Shown: piece by piece, positions 34,981 to 44,864 of the stretch
Layout: the number at the start of each line of letters is the position of its first letter
How positions within the stretch are numbered: the first letter of the stretch is position 1
Source: Eleusine coracana subsp. coracana
Taxonomy: Eukaryota > Streptophyta > Magnoliopsida > Poales > Poaceae
Direction of reading: 5' to 3'
NCBI GenBank assembly: GCA_032690845.1
Contig: CM064429.1
Location: forward strand, 21,239,807 to 21,303,806
Length of the DNA: 64,000 nucleotides
The notes under the pieces: model-generated
Seen by the model: only the letters and a program-made list of their open reading frames with translations
Told to the model about the DNA's origin: nothing
Databases searched by the model: none
Position numbers and translations under genes: made by a program

Positions 34981-35642
34981 CTACATTTTTGAAATAACAA
35001 GGCAGGTATAAGCAACGGTTAAAAAGAAATCTGAAAAGTAAACACAATGTAAAAGCAAAATAAAACAATAAGGAATCAAATCATTTTTTTAAATAATTTG
35101 TATATGTATAAAAAAAATAGTATCCCTAAATGCATCCATTTCTAACAAGGTTGACGTCCTACAGTCGATATGGCTCTGATACCACTTCTCCCACACCCAT
35201 TTTAAGGAGCAAAATGGATGCAGCCGTACGTGTGCCTAGGATCAAGTTATACACACATACAGTATATCATTAATGGTAAACATAATAAATATCCATACCC
35301 TTCAATTATTACATCATAACTTTATTACAAAAGGACCTGTAGGTCTAAAAGGAAAGTACATCAAATCAGCGGAAATAAACAAGCATAGAAGTCCCAAGAC
35401 TCCACAGGCACCGATAGGTGGGCCATAGCGTAGTACTCGCCTCTATCGTCTTCATAGTGGCTCCAATCTTCTCCTGTGGCTGAGTAGCAATGTGGGTATA
35501 GCAAGGTTGAGTATGTGTTGTACTCAGCAAGTGGGGGAAAAGATGACATGGGGCTATAGACAAGAAAGGCTTAATAGGGTTTATTGCATGAGCTTTTAAT
35601 TTCCCAAGCATCTTAATTACTAGGTGAGGTCATCCCAACCAT
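34728..35642 (-). repeat. Copy of the E2 3'-flanking DNA between 5' LTR and primer site
   Basis: This stretch matches 44,865-45,779 almost base for base (a few substitutions). It starts with the target duplication TCTTC and includes E3's ORF0 start, primer site and about 0.46 kb of E3 LTR. It ends in GGTCATCCCAACCAT, which runs into CCCGGAAGGGATGCCACA, the last 18 bases of the E2 LTR. The shared GGTCATCCC/CATCCC at the break is microhomology. The LTR/TCTTC junction is specific to this insertion site, so this must be a local copy made after E2 inserted. Confidence 0.85.
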
Positions 35643-35674
35643 CCCGGAAGGGATGCCACAGCTAGTACCAGAGC
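35643..35674 (+). promoter_or_regulatory. E2 LTR end stub and primer-binding site
   Basis: CCCGGAAGGGATGCCACA (35,643-35,660) repeats the last 18 bases of the E2 LTR with one change. After two bases comes TAGTACCAGAGC (35,663-35,674). It matches the initiator-tRNA-Met primer site TGGTATCAGAGC at 10 of 12 positions. This is the original 5' LTR/primer junction, now separated from the LTR by the captured flank. Confidence 0.7.
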
Positions 35675-36004
35675 AATACAGGAGCAACGGCATAACATTC
35701 TCAAAGTCCATTTTCAAAACTCTTTATGAAAAGTTTCTTAGAACCCCACGAGTGAGAACGGCAGGGTAGAAAGACGCTAGAAGACATGAGTAGATGTGCT
35801 ATTCGTTTTAGAACGTGAATTTGACTACTAACTTATTAAATTTTAGTTGCATATTGTTTGCATCATGTCATTTTTGTATAATTAAAAATCTTGGGGTTTT
35901 GGGGGTTATGCTTTGTTTTATACTGTCAGTTTTTCCTCTCGCTGTTTTGCTACTTTGTTTTACTGTGGGAAGAAGTGTTTAACTTGTTAAACCTTTTTCC
36001 TGCA
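35675..36004 (+). other. E2 untranslated leader
   Basis: AT-rich leader without coding potential. It ends in CTTTTTCCTGCAG (35,992-36,004), a strong-looking splice acceptor directly before an ATG. Whether it is used is unknown. Confidence 0.5.
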
Positions 36005-36540
36005 GATGCCACGGGGACAGAGGTGCGTTCGTGAGTCAGGCGCTGGGGACGCGTATGGCAGTCTTAGAGCGTCAGCTCCACGACATCGAGGCGCAGCTAG
36101 CTGAGGTCACTCAGCAGAGAGACCGTCAGCAGGTTGCCTTTCGAGACCGGTTCGAGGCAGACGGACGCCAGATCCGGGAGTCACGTGCACGGATCATGGA
36201 GTCGAGCGCACGGATTGCAGAGTTAGAGGGGCAGATTATAGAGATTACAGAGGATCGAGATGGTTTACACCAGCAGACACTGCACTTGGGGGAGCACATG
36301 GCAGGGCTTACTGAGGAGCTTGACGAGACTAGAGAGAGGGTCACGGACGTGGAGGGTCAGCTTACAGGGGTTACGCAGCAGCGTAACCAGGCGATCGAGA
36401 TTATGCTCGATTTTGCCTACCAGAGAGACCAGCTTCAGAACATTATGGAGGCGCAGCAGATACTGGAGGATCACCACCAGGACCTTCATGTGCAGATTGC
36501 ATAGTTGCAGCAGCAGATACCGCCACCGCAGGGACAGGCA
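36005..36540 (+). pseudogene. ORF0-like coiled-coil protein of E2
   Basis: From the in-frame ATG at 36,055 the frame encodes about 150 residues of heptad-rich helix (VLERQLHDIEAQLAEVTQQR, ARIAELEGQIIEITEDRD, TRERVTDVEGQLTGVTQQR). A TAG at 36,502 where CAG is expected ends it, and the frame continues Gln-rich beyond. The ATG right after the possible splice acceptor (36,005) is in another frame, so N-terminal sequence was probably deleted. By position (primer site, then this, then gag) it matches ORF0 of E3, whose C-terminal end is also helical. Function unknown; a coiled coil suggests self-association. Confidence 0.6.
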
Positions 36541-36980
36541 GCTCCTGAGTCTGGCCTAGACTCTTAGGGACCCCCTGCTGAGTCCGAGGCTGCACTTGCC
36601 TCCGACGCAGACAGTCACGCACCACCACAGTAGATGGTGCGAGAGTAGGATAGAGCGATAGGAGTAGAAGGATAGCACCATTTTTGCTGACAGGATGTCA
36701 GACTGTATAGCCACCGGGTAGGATACTGGAGTTAAGAGTGTTTGGATAGGATGGCGATAGACGCCACAATTTTGCTGACATAGGTCAGATTGTAAAGTGG
36801 GTCAATAGTAGACCTAACCACTCCCACTATAGCGGTTTGTACTACTAGCAGTAGTAACTGAGGTAGCGTGTTACTAAGAAAATAAAAGTGGATGTTTATA
36901 AAAATGTGATAATGAATTACGTTTAAGGTACGAGTACAAGTTGATATTGATGTATGTTATATTTTTATTTCTCCGCAGAG

Positions 36981-37235
36981 ATGGCCAGTGGTGGTAATGG
37001 CATCGGTGAAGCGAAAGGGCAGCAATGCTATTTATGTCCAGAAAAGGATATTCACATAGCAGAACTGGAAAGCCGACTTCAAGAAAAGGATGAGATGCTG
37101 ATTATTCAAGAGGATCAAATAAACAATCAAGTAGAACAACTGATAAACATGGAGCAGCAACTTACAACGGCAAATGTTACAATCCAACAGTTAGAAGAAG
37201 ATTTGATACAGATGCATAATATTTTATTAAACTAG
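36981..37235 (+). CDS. Small coiled-coil ORF upstream of gag in E2
   Basis: Starts at the ATG at 36,981 (MASGGNGIGE), directly after TTTCTCCGCAGAG, another acceptor-like site. It contains CYLCPEKDIHIAELE followed by heptad-like helix (QEDQINNQVEQLINMEQQL, TTANVTIQQLEEDLIQM). It stops at 37,233. Glu-rich codons continue after the stop to about 37,325. It could be a second exon or a separate accessory peptide of the element. I do not recognise a family beyond the coiled coil. Confidence 0.45.
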   Translation: MASGGNGIGEAKGQQCYLCPEKDIHIAELESRLQEKDEMLIIQEDQINNQVEQLINMEQQLTTANVTIQQLEEDLIQMHNILLN

Positions 37236-37601
37236 GAACTTGAGCAGCAGCAAAATGAGCAAGCAGAAGAAGAACCAGAAGAAATAATGGACATGGAGTC
37301 AGTAATAGCTTCAACGGAGATCCCGTGACTCCAGGATGAGAGAGATCAAGTGAACGATTATAGGGATCAGGAAGTGACTTCCACGTTTCGCGTTGATCAG
37401 TGACCAAGTGTTAGTTTCGAGATGGTAGTATGAGTAGGGTTGCTGTGAACTTTATGTGGTGACACCTGTTTGGTGTCAGGTTTTAAGGAGTTGGAATAAA
37501 GTACTATTTTATGTCAAGTTGAGCCATGAAAATGTGTTATCAATTGTTTCTATAATACATGAGTATTGGGGATGCTAATGAAAAAGTTTTTCCTTGAACA
37601 G

Positions 37602-38502
37602 AATCGGTGATACAAGAAATGGAAATGGTGCGGAAAGTTCTCAGCGAGGAGGGGCAGAAGTGCCACCACCTCCACCCACCCTAGCACAAGCCATTGCAGC
37701 CATACTAAATTCTGGTGTGGCACAAGAAGAGTTGCTTCGGCAGATAGCTCCAAATACAGCACCCCCAGAGCATCGTCCCGGTTATCATGCTAATCACGCA
37801 ACATATCCGGATTTCATTGCCACTCGTCCGCCTACTTTTTCAGATGTCGGGGAACCTCTGGAAGTGGACCATTGGTTGCGTACAATTGAGTCCAAGTTGG
37901 AGCTAATCCCTTGCACAGATGCCCAGAAGACCTTGTTTGTTGCTCAGCAGTTGCACGGAATTGCTGGAGCCTGGTGGGCAAATCACAAGGCAATGTACCC
38001 ACCCGACCATCAATTCTCCTGGGCAGAATTTGTTAAAGCATTTCGAGACCATCACATTCCGGAAGGCCTTGTTGATCAAAAGCAGAATGAATATCTGGCA
38101 CTAAAGCAAGGAGATATGACAGTGCATGCATATTCTAAAATGTTCAACCGTCTGGCACAATATGCTACAGAGTATGTGGATACAGAGAGTAAGAAGAAGG
38201 CTCGGTTCAAAGGAGGATTGACAACAAAACTGCAGTCTCGTATAGTTTTGAATCGGACTGCTAGTTTCAGCGAATTTGTCAGTGATGCCATTATTCTTGA
38301 AGATTCTCTCCGTATCCATAAGGCTGCTAAAGACAAGAAAAGGACATCAATGGGGCAGGGAAGTGGAGGACCATCTAAATACAGGCTGGTTTATACATCG
38401 CCTACAGGTCAGCGTTACCGTGCTGCTCCTTCCCGCCCAAGTATGTATCACGCACCTCAACCAGCGCCACGACAATTTCAGTTCCGTCCACCATATCAAT
38501 AG
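37602..38502 (+). pseudogene. gag of E2 (capsid domain)
   Basis: Open from about 37,594, after CTTGAACAG, another acceptor-like site. No in-frame ATG lies near the N-terminus; the first Met is deep in the domain. The gag domain is clear: ATRPPTFSDVGEPLEVDHWL, LELIPCTDAQKTLFVAQQLH, AGAWWANHK, FSWAEFVKAFRDHHIPEG, MTVHAYSKMFNRLAQYA. It ends at TAG 38,500-38,502 in a Gln-rich tail where CAG is expected; the same frame continues into the zinc knuckle and protease. The missing ATG suggests translation from upstream or splicing, unless the start was lost by mutation. Confidence 0.85.
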
Positions 38503-39966
38503 CAGACTGTGCAACAGTCTCGACAATCTTATTCGGCACCACCACTGAATAATCTACCTTGCTATAATTGTGGTCGTGCCGGGCATTTCGCTCGAAGTTG
38601 CCCGTATCCGCCGAAGACAAACAATGCGCTACGTCCACAAGCACCAGGACCAAGTCAACAAAGGAATCGACCTAAGAATCCTCCGGTGAAAACAGGACGA
38701 GCCAATTTCACCACAATTGAAGAGATACCAGAAGGAGGACAAATTCTTGCGGGTATGTTTTCTATTACTGAGCATGCCACTATGATATTATTTGATTCTG
38801 GAGCTACCCATAATTTTATCAGCAAAGCATACGTTCAACAACATCATATCATGCCATCTGAACTATCATGCACACATCTTATTTCTACACCTAGGGGAAA
38901 AATACTTGCCAATCAAATTGCTGCAAATATGCCCCTAAAATTGGGTAGTAAAGTGTATCCCACATCTTTGATCATTTTGGAAGGGCAAGGGTTAGATGCA
39001 ATACTTGGAATGCAATGGATGCATTTTCATAGGGCAATCCTGGATATAGCTTCTAGAGCTGTACATCTAGATTCTCCTATTCATGGACAAGATTGTTTGA
39101 CTTTAAACATTCCTAAAACCCTTTTGTCCATGGTTAATAAAGTCATTGGAAAAAGTTTGAAAGAAATACCTATAGTCTCAGAATATCCAGATGTTTTTCC
39201 CGAGGATTTGCTAGGCTTACCTCCTGAGCGGGATATAGAATTTAAGATAGAATTACAACCAGGAACGGCACCTATATCTCGAAGATCTTATCGGATGTCC
39301 CCCAATGAACTTGCTGAACTAAAGGTGCAATTACAGGAATTGTTAGACAAAGGATATATAAGTCCAAGTTCATCACCTTGGGGTTGTCCAGCCTTATTTG
39401 TCAAAAAGAAAGATCAAACATTGAGGTTATGCGTGGATTATCGGCCTTTAAATGCTGTTACTATCAAGAATAAATATCCACTACCTCGGATTGACATTCT
39501 ATTTGATCAATTAATGGGAGCTAAGGTATTCTCTAAAATAGATCTTCGATCGGGATACCATCAAATTCGAATTAGAGCTAAAGATATACCTAAAACAGCT
39601 TTCTCTACCAGATATGGACTCTATGAATACCTGGTAATGTCTTTTGGTTTGACTAATGCATCGGCACATTTCATGTACCTGATGAATTCGGTATTCATGC
39701 CGGAATTGGATAAGTTCGTTGTAGTTTTCATAGACGACATTCTGATTTACTCCAAGTCGGAGGAAGAACATGCTCAACACTTGCGGATTGTATTACAACG
39801 CTTAAGAGATCACCAATTATATGCCAAGTTTAGCAAGTGTGAATTTTGGTTGAAAAAGATATCTTTTCTAGGTCATGTAATTTCGGCTGAAGGTGTAGCA
39901 GTTGATCCAAATAATGTTCAGAAAGTATTAGATTGGAAATCACCAAAATCAGTCACTCAAATTTGA
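38503..39966 (+). pseudogene. Zinc knuckle, protease and reverse transcriptase of E2
   Basis: The frame continues gag. CYNCGRAGHFARSC is an intact CCHC knuckle about 25 residues in. The protease motif is LFDSGATHNFIS with ILGMQWMHFHRAIL downstream. The RT domain has LRLCVDYRPLNAVTIKNKYP, FSKIDLRSGYHQIRI, MSFGLTNASAHF, and an intact FIDD in VVVFIDDILIYSK. It ends at TGA 39,964-39,966, read as CGA (IRSFLGL) in the family, a CpG transition. Both catalytic centres in this segment look intact. It is broken only by stops on either side. Confidence 0.92.
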
Positions 39967-40995
39967 AGCTTCTTAGGATTGGCAGGCTACTATAGGAGAT
40001 TTATTCCTAACTTCTCAAAAATTGCTAAGCCAATGACCAAGTTATTGGAGAAAGACTGGAAATATGAATGGGACCAACAGTGCGAAGAAGCTTTTCGAAG
40101 TTTAAAAAGGTTATTAACCTCTGCACCGGTGTTAGCTCAACCAGATTTGGCCAAGCCATTCGATGTTTACTGTGATGCTTCGGGTATAGGGCTTGGTTGT
40201 GTTCTTATGCAAGAAGGACGAGTAATTGCATATGCATCACGACAACTTAGAAAACATGAAGAACACTATCCGACCCATGATCTGGAATTGGCATCCGTGG
40301 TGTTAGCCTTAAAGATCTGGCGACACTACCTTTTGGGAATTTTAGTGCATCTCTATACCGATCATAAAAGTCTCAAGTACATTTGTACCCAAGCGGATCT
40401 TAATATGCGCCAAAGAAGGTGGTTGGAATTAATTAAAGATTATGAGATTGAGATTCATTACCATCCAGGTAAAGCAAATGTCGTAGCAGATGCTTTGAGC
40501 CGACAAGCACATTGTAATAATCTCACTCCTCAGAAAATGATCAAGGAACTAAAGGGAGAAGTGAGTGAATCAAATCTTTGTATTATTCCATATGGGGTAT
40601 TAACTAATCTGGCACTTGTTCCCACAATTCGGGAAGATATTGTGACAGCCCAAAAGAAGGATATGGGTATACAACATATAAAGAAGCGAATAAAGACTGG
40701 AGACATCACATGCTTCAGGGAAGATGCGGAGGGCATTGTCTGGTTCAAGAATAGACTAGTAGTTCCTAAGGATTTTACCCTTCGTAAGAGAATCTTGGAT
40801 GAAGCTCACACTTCCAAATATTCTATTAATCCCAGAACAAACAAAATGTATCAGGACCTGAAGCAGAGATTTTGGTGGACAAGGATGAAAAGAGAAATAG
40901 CAAAATATATCAATGAATGTGATACTTGTCGACGGGTAAAGGCTGATCATTTAAAACAAGCAGGACCTCTTCAACCTTTAAGCATTCCTGCCTAG
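39967..40995 (+). pseudogene. RNase H and integrase zinc domain of E2
   Basis: Same frame as the RT. RNase H keeps all four acidic positions (YCDASGIGLG, DLELASV, YTDHKSLK, VADALSRQ). The integrase HHCC domain follows (EAHTSKYSINPRTNKMYQDL, CDTCRRVKA). Its second His is Asn, since the family motif is SIHP. The frame ends at TAG 40,993-40,995 and another TAG at 40,999-41,001. These replace two Trp codons (PAWKW), consistent with G-to-A changes. Confidence 0.9.
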
Positions 40996-42066
40996 AAATA
41001 GGAAGATATTAGTATGGACTTTATTGTCGGTTTACCACTAAGTCCAAGAAAGCACAACTCTATTTGGGTCATTGTTGATAGGCTAACCAAGTCTACTCAT
41101 TTCATCCCAGTACATACTCAGTATACTGTGGAAAGGTATGCCGAGCTTTATATATCTCGTATTCTTTGCTTACATGGAATACCAAAGACTATAATCTCAA
41201 ATAGAGGAGCTCAATTTATATCCAGATTTTGGGAACAAATACATAAATCTCTTGGAACATAGTTAATTCGGAGTTCAGCTTACCATCCGCAGACAGATGG
41301 GCAAACCGAACGAATCAATCAGTATCTGGAAGATATGCTTCGAGCCTGTGTATTAACATACAACAAAGATTGGGAAAAATGCTTACCTTTGGCAGAATTT
41401 TCCTACAATAATAGCTATCAAGAAAGTATTGGGATGTCACCATTTCAAGCTTTGTATGGACGAAGTTGTTGCACACCATTGAATTGGTCTGAAAGTGGCG
41501 AGAGAATAATTTTTGGACCTGATATAGCACAAGAAGCGGAAGAATAGGTACGCATGATCCAACAAAACTTGAAGCGGGCTAAATCTCGACAACTTAGCTA
41601 TACAAATAAAAGGCGGATGAAATTAGTATTCAACGTTGGAGATCAGGTATACTTATGGGTCTCTCCCACCAAAGGAGTTCAACGATTCGGAATCAAAGGA
41701 AAGTTGGCACCGCAATATATCGCACCTTTTGTTATTCAAGAACAATGTGGACCAGTAGCTTATCGGCTGGAAATGCCTACACATCTTTCAGGAGTTCATA
41801 ACGTCTTTCATGTTTCTCAACTAAAGAAGTGTCTGAAAACACCGGTAGATATTGTTATCAAAGAAGTGGAACAACTACAGCCAGATCTAACTTACAACGA
41901 ATATCCAATCAAAATCATTGATACGAAGGATCGAGTGACAAGGCATAGAACTACCAAATTTTACAAAATCCAATGGAGCAATCATTCAGAAGTGGAAGCT
42001 ACATGGGAAAAGGAAGAGTTTCTCAAAACAAACTACCCAGACTTTTTCCAAGCTGCGACTATTTAG
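40996..42066 (+). pseudogene. Integrase core and chromodomain of E2
   Basis: The core keeps the first Asp (MDFIVGLPLS). The second Asp is Asn (IISNRGAQF), and the Glu in TDGQTERINQ is kept. TAG at 41,260 and 41,545 replace Gln codons (GTQLIRSS, EEQVRMIQ). The C-terminal half is intact: VYLWVSPTKGVQRFGIKGKL, VHNVFHVSQLKKC. It ends in a chromodomain (RHRTTKFYKIQW, EATWE), stopping at 42,064. Chromodomains of this class steer integration towards modified chromatin. With Asp-to-Asn in the active site this integrase should be inactive. Confidence 0.92.
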
Positions 42067-42080
42067 TACGGTACGTTCTT

Positions 42081-42116
42081 GAATCTCGGGACGAGATTCC
42101 TTTAAGGGGGAAGGAT
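42081..42116 (+). promoter_or_regulatory. Pre-PPT inverted repeat and polypurine tract of E2
   Basis: GAATCTCGGGACGAGATTC (42,081-42,099) is a perfect inverted repeat with 8-bp arms. It is followed by TTTAAGGGGGAAGGAT and the LTR start TGTGACATTCC. It matches the arrangement in E1 at 17,720-17,754. Confidence 0.85.
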
Positions 42117-44864
42117 TGTGACATTCCCTTTTGTTTAAAAAAAATTTTAATTAATTATCTTTAATGTTGATGGGCCACGCCGGACCCACCCGTCAGCTCC
42201 AGATCTTTTCACCGCCGCGCACCGCCCGCGACCGAGCCGCGCTGGCGCGCTCGGGAGCGACGGAGGCGCCACGATGCCCTGCATGCGGGTTACCGCCTCC
42301 TCTCTTCTCTTTCTTCTCTCTTTCACTCACTTTCTCTCTCGCGCGCCCAGCTTCTCCCGCCTCCTTTGTTTTCTTCCGCCGCCGCCGTCCGAGCCCGTAC
42401 TCGCCGCCGACGATCTCTCGACCCAATCCCGCCATCAAAACCGTCGCGCAAACCCCTCTAGCACCTGCCATGGCCGCCGATTGAGTTTTCTTCCGCAAAT
42501 TCTTCCTTCGCCGTCGATGAGCTCGGGTTTCCGCCGCCGCTCGTCGTTGTTGCTACTCCGATGAGCAAACGATGCCGTAGCTTCTCCTCTGCCACTCTCC
42601 CGCAACCGCCGCTTCTTCGTTGCCGTAGCTGGCCGAGCCAAGCCCTGGGAGCACGCCAACCCGTCGCGGCTGCGTGGCCGTGCCGCCATGCGCGCGCGCG
42701 CGGGCGAGCCGAAGGCTCCCAGCTGCTAGGCCGTGTCCCACCCGATTGGGCCGCCCGTAGCTGGGTCGTGCCCCGCGCTGCGCAGCTACGTTGCTGGGCT
42801 CGGTCCAGCAGCAGCTGGGCTGCCCAAAGCCCATAAGGCTGAAATCGGTTTTCTTTTATTCTTTCTTTTTTCTCAGGTTTTCGAATTAATAATAATTCCA
42901 AAGTTTGAATAAAAATCCAGTAAATAAATTAGGCTTCCTAAAATAGTGAAAATAATTTTATTAAGTTCTAAATAAATGCCTCTACCATTTAATGAAATAA
43001 AAATTTAATATTTATTTTATATGATTTTTAAGTAAGTTTATAGATTTATCTTTTAATTGTTGTTTAAATTATATTTTTCTAAGTTAGTATTTATCTTGTT
43101 AATGGATTTATTTTATATTTAAATGGGGTAATTAAGGGTTATTAATTTGAATTAAAATATGTTAAACCCTTGTCATTAATGGACTTAATTACTCTTACCA
43201 TGAAGGAAATACTTCAGACAAGAGTAATTAAAATTCTTAGTCTAAATATTTATTGGAGCTATCTTATCCAATGCATTGCATGTCATATTTCATGCATTGT
43301 TAATACTAACTTGCGTTATATCAACGAATCGTATAGGATCCGAGACCATCGGGCCATCTGCTGACTGTGGGCCCGAGGCGGTAATTGTTGAGACCACTCC
43401 CGCACCTGAATCGGCACTTCCGAAAGAAACCCAAGGCAAGCCCCGGTGCATCCCACCTTTGTTTTTAAATTCTTTCTTTTATCACAGTCAGTCGGGTCAC
43501 GTCTGTGCATTAGGTTCCAGGAATTGATTGATACCCACCTGCATCACTATCGAATCCTATGATGTTTTTACCCTATACAGGTACAGGTAGCACGATAGGC
43601 GCTACGCTTATGTCGTAGGATTATCGGTAGCACTGCATAGGATAAATCTTAAAGCATGGAGGCTTTAAGTTGATTGAAATCTTTGAGAAATTAAATGAAA
43701 GTGGATAATGATGATGAGACCGGGCGGGCCCCGTAGAGGAAAGGGCAAAGACTGGGTCTTGCAAGGTGGTAGCCCCGTCCGTGTCAAATTAGGACCCACT
43801 ATTGGCGGCTCTGTGAACAAGTATTGAACAGTACCGTCTACATGCTGGTATATGGGACCCAGTAAGCTGATGTACCCTAACTACCTCAGTGGTAGGACGT
43901 AGCCAACTTTCTTTTTCTGGCTGTTAGTGAGATTGAAGTCTCACGGGAGGGAAATGGTGGTCGCCCATGGATAACGTCTAGGACGAGTATCTAGTGGGGT
44001 CTCCATATTCTCGGGGAAGTTGGAAACGGATCAACCTCTGGTTGGGGTTAGTGGGAAAAGTTGTCATATACGACCAATGCGGTGCGTATATGTCATGTAG
44101 TCGGGTTTTACCCAGCTGGTAGAAATTGATTCGAATCGCTGTCCCTCGCAGCAATGAGTACCGCTTGTTCGCTTGGCGCGAACGGAGATAATCGAGTGTA
44201 ACGAGATGAAGAAAGATTAATTAAAGATTATTTGGATTTGCTTGATAGTTTATGATTGCAAATAGTTGCAGGATGCAAACCTTGCTATTAATGAACATAA
44301 TCTTGAGCTAAAATTTGAAATAGCTATCCAGTAGTAAGAGCTATTTTTCGCAAGTCTGAGTCAACCCACCAGCCAAAGGCCTAAGCATTCTAGACGTCGG
44401 CCTTAGCGAGCCACGTTGACGGGTTAGTCTTGTGGAGTATATTAGATACTTAGGGTTTGTTCGACTTATTATTTTGTTAGGTGGGGAGCCAAACTCCTTT
44501 GGATGGTCAGAAGACATGCCAGAGGAAGGACAGCTGCCGGAGGGAGGTTCTCTTCAGTGGGAACGCATTCCGTCTCTGGAAGAATAGAAATTAGGTGTGT
44601 CTTAGAGAGTAAGTCGGATTAAACGTGGTATAAAAAAAAACTTGGTTTTTAATGTTGGTCAAACTTGTGTTAAGTTCACAAATCTTTGTTGTAATAAATG
44701 TTTTCTCCGCTGCAAAACTCTCGTCTATTTTTCTTGGAGATCTGGTTGTATTATACCATGATGTAATATATATCTGGACTTGTAAGAATGTATATGCTGT
44801 TGTAACTTGCTTTGTCGAGTGTTCTCCTGTACACGGTCCTGGTCATCCCGGAGGGGATGCCACA
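42117..44864 (+). repeat. 3' LTR of E2 (2,748 bp)
   Basis: Starts right after the PPT and ends GGGGATGCCACA, followed by the target duplication TCTTC. Compared with the 5' LTR it lacks about 155 bp of GC-rich sequence and has about 0.44 kb more (43,038-43,475). That extra stretch includes CAAGGCAAGCCCCGG, which is also in the E1 LTR at about 19,739, so it is ancestral and was lost from the 5' copy. Confidence 0.92.

Larger units (their letters stand above)
32272..44864 (+). mobile_element. E2: full-length Ty3/gypsy chromovirus, nested in E3
   Basis: Both LTRs, primer site, ORF0-like coiled-coil frames, gag, protease, RT, RNase H, integrase with chromodomain, and PPT are present. It is flanked by a 5-bp target duplication TCTTC (32,267-32,271 and 44,865-44,869) inside ORF0 of E3. 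Unusually, 915 bp of the 3' flank (starting with the duplicated target) is also present at 34,728-35,642, between the 5' LTR and the primer site. Premature stops and a dead integrase motif make it inactive alone. It is the best-preserved element in the window. Confidence 0.92.

Noticed and set aside
34344..35018. Plus-strand Ser/Gly-rich open frames at 34,344-34,880 and 44,652-45,017
   Set aside because: They run from LTR sequence into the antisense of the Glu/Pro-rich ORF0 stretch; the real frame is on the minus strand.
35173..35184. A second intact minus-strand element starting at this primer site
   Set aside because: It is the copied flank; no gag or pol follows it on the minus strand in this position.
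32272..35660. A single 3.4-kb 5' LTR including the 0.9-kb segment
   Set aside because: The target duplication TCTTC and ORF0 frame continuity place the LTR end at CCACA before that segment in both copies, and there is no matching duplication at 45,780.
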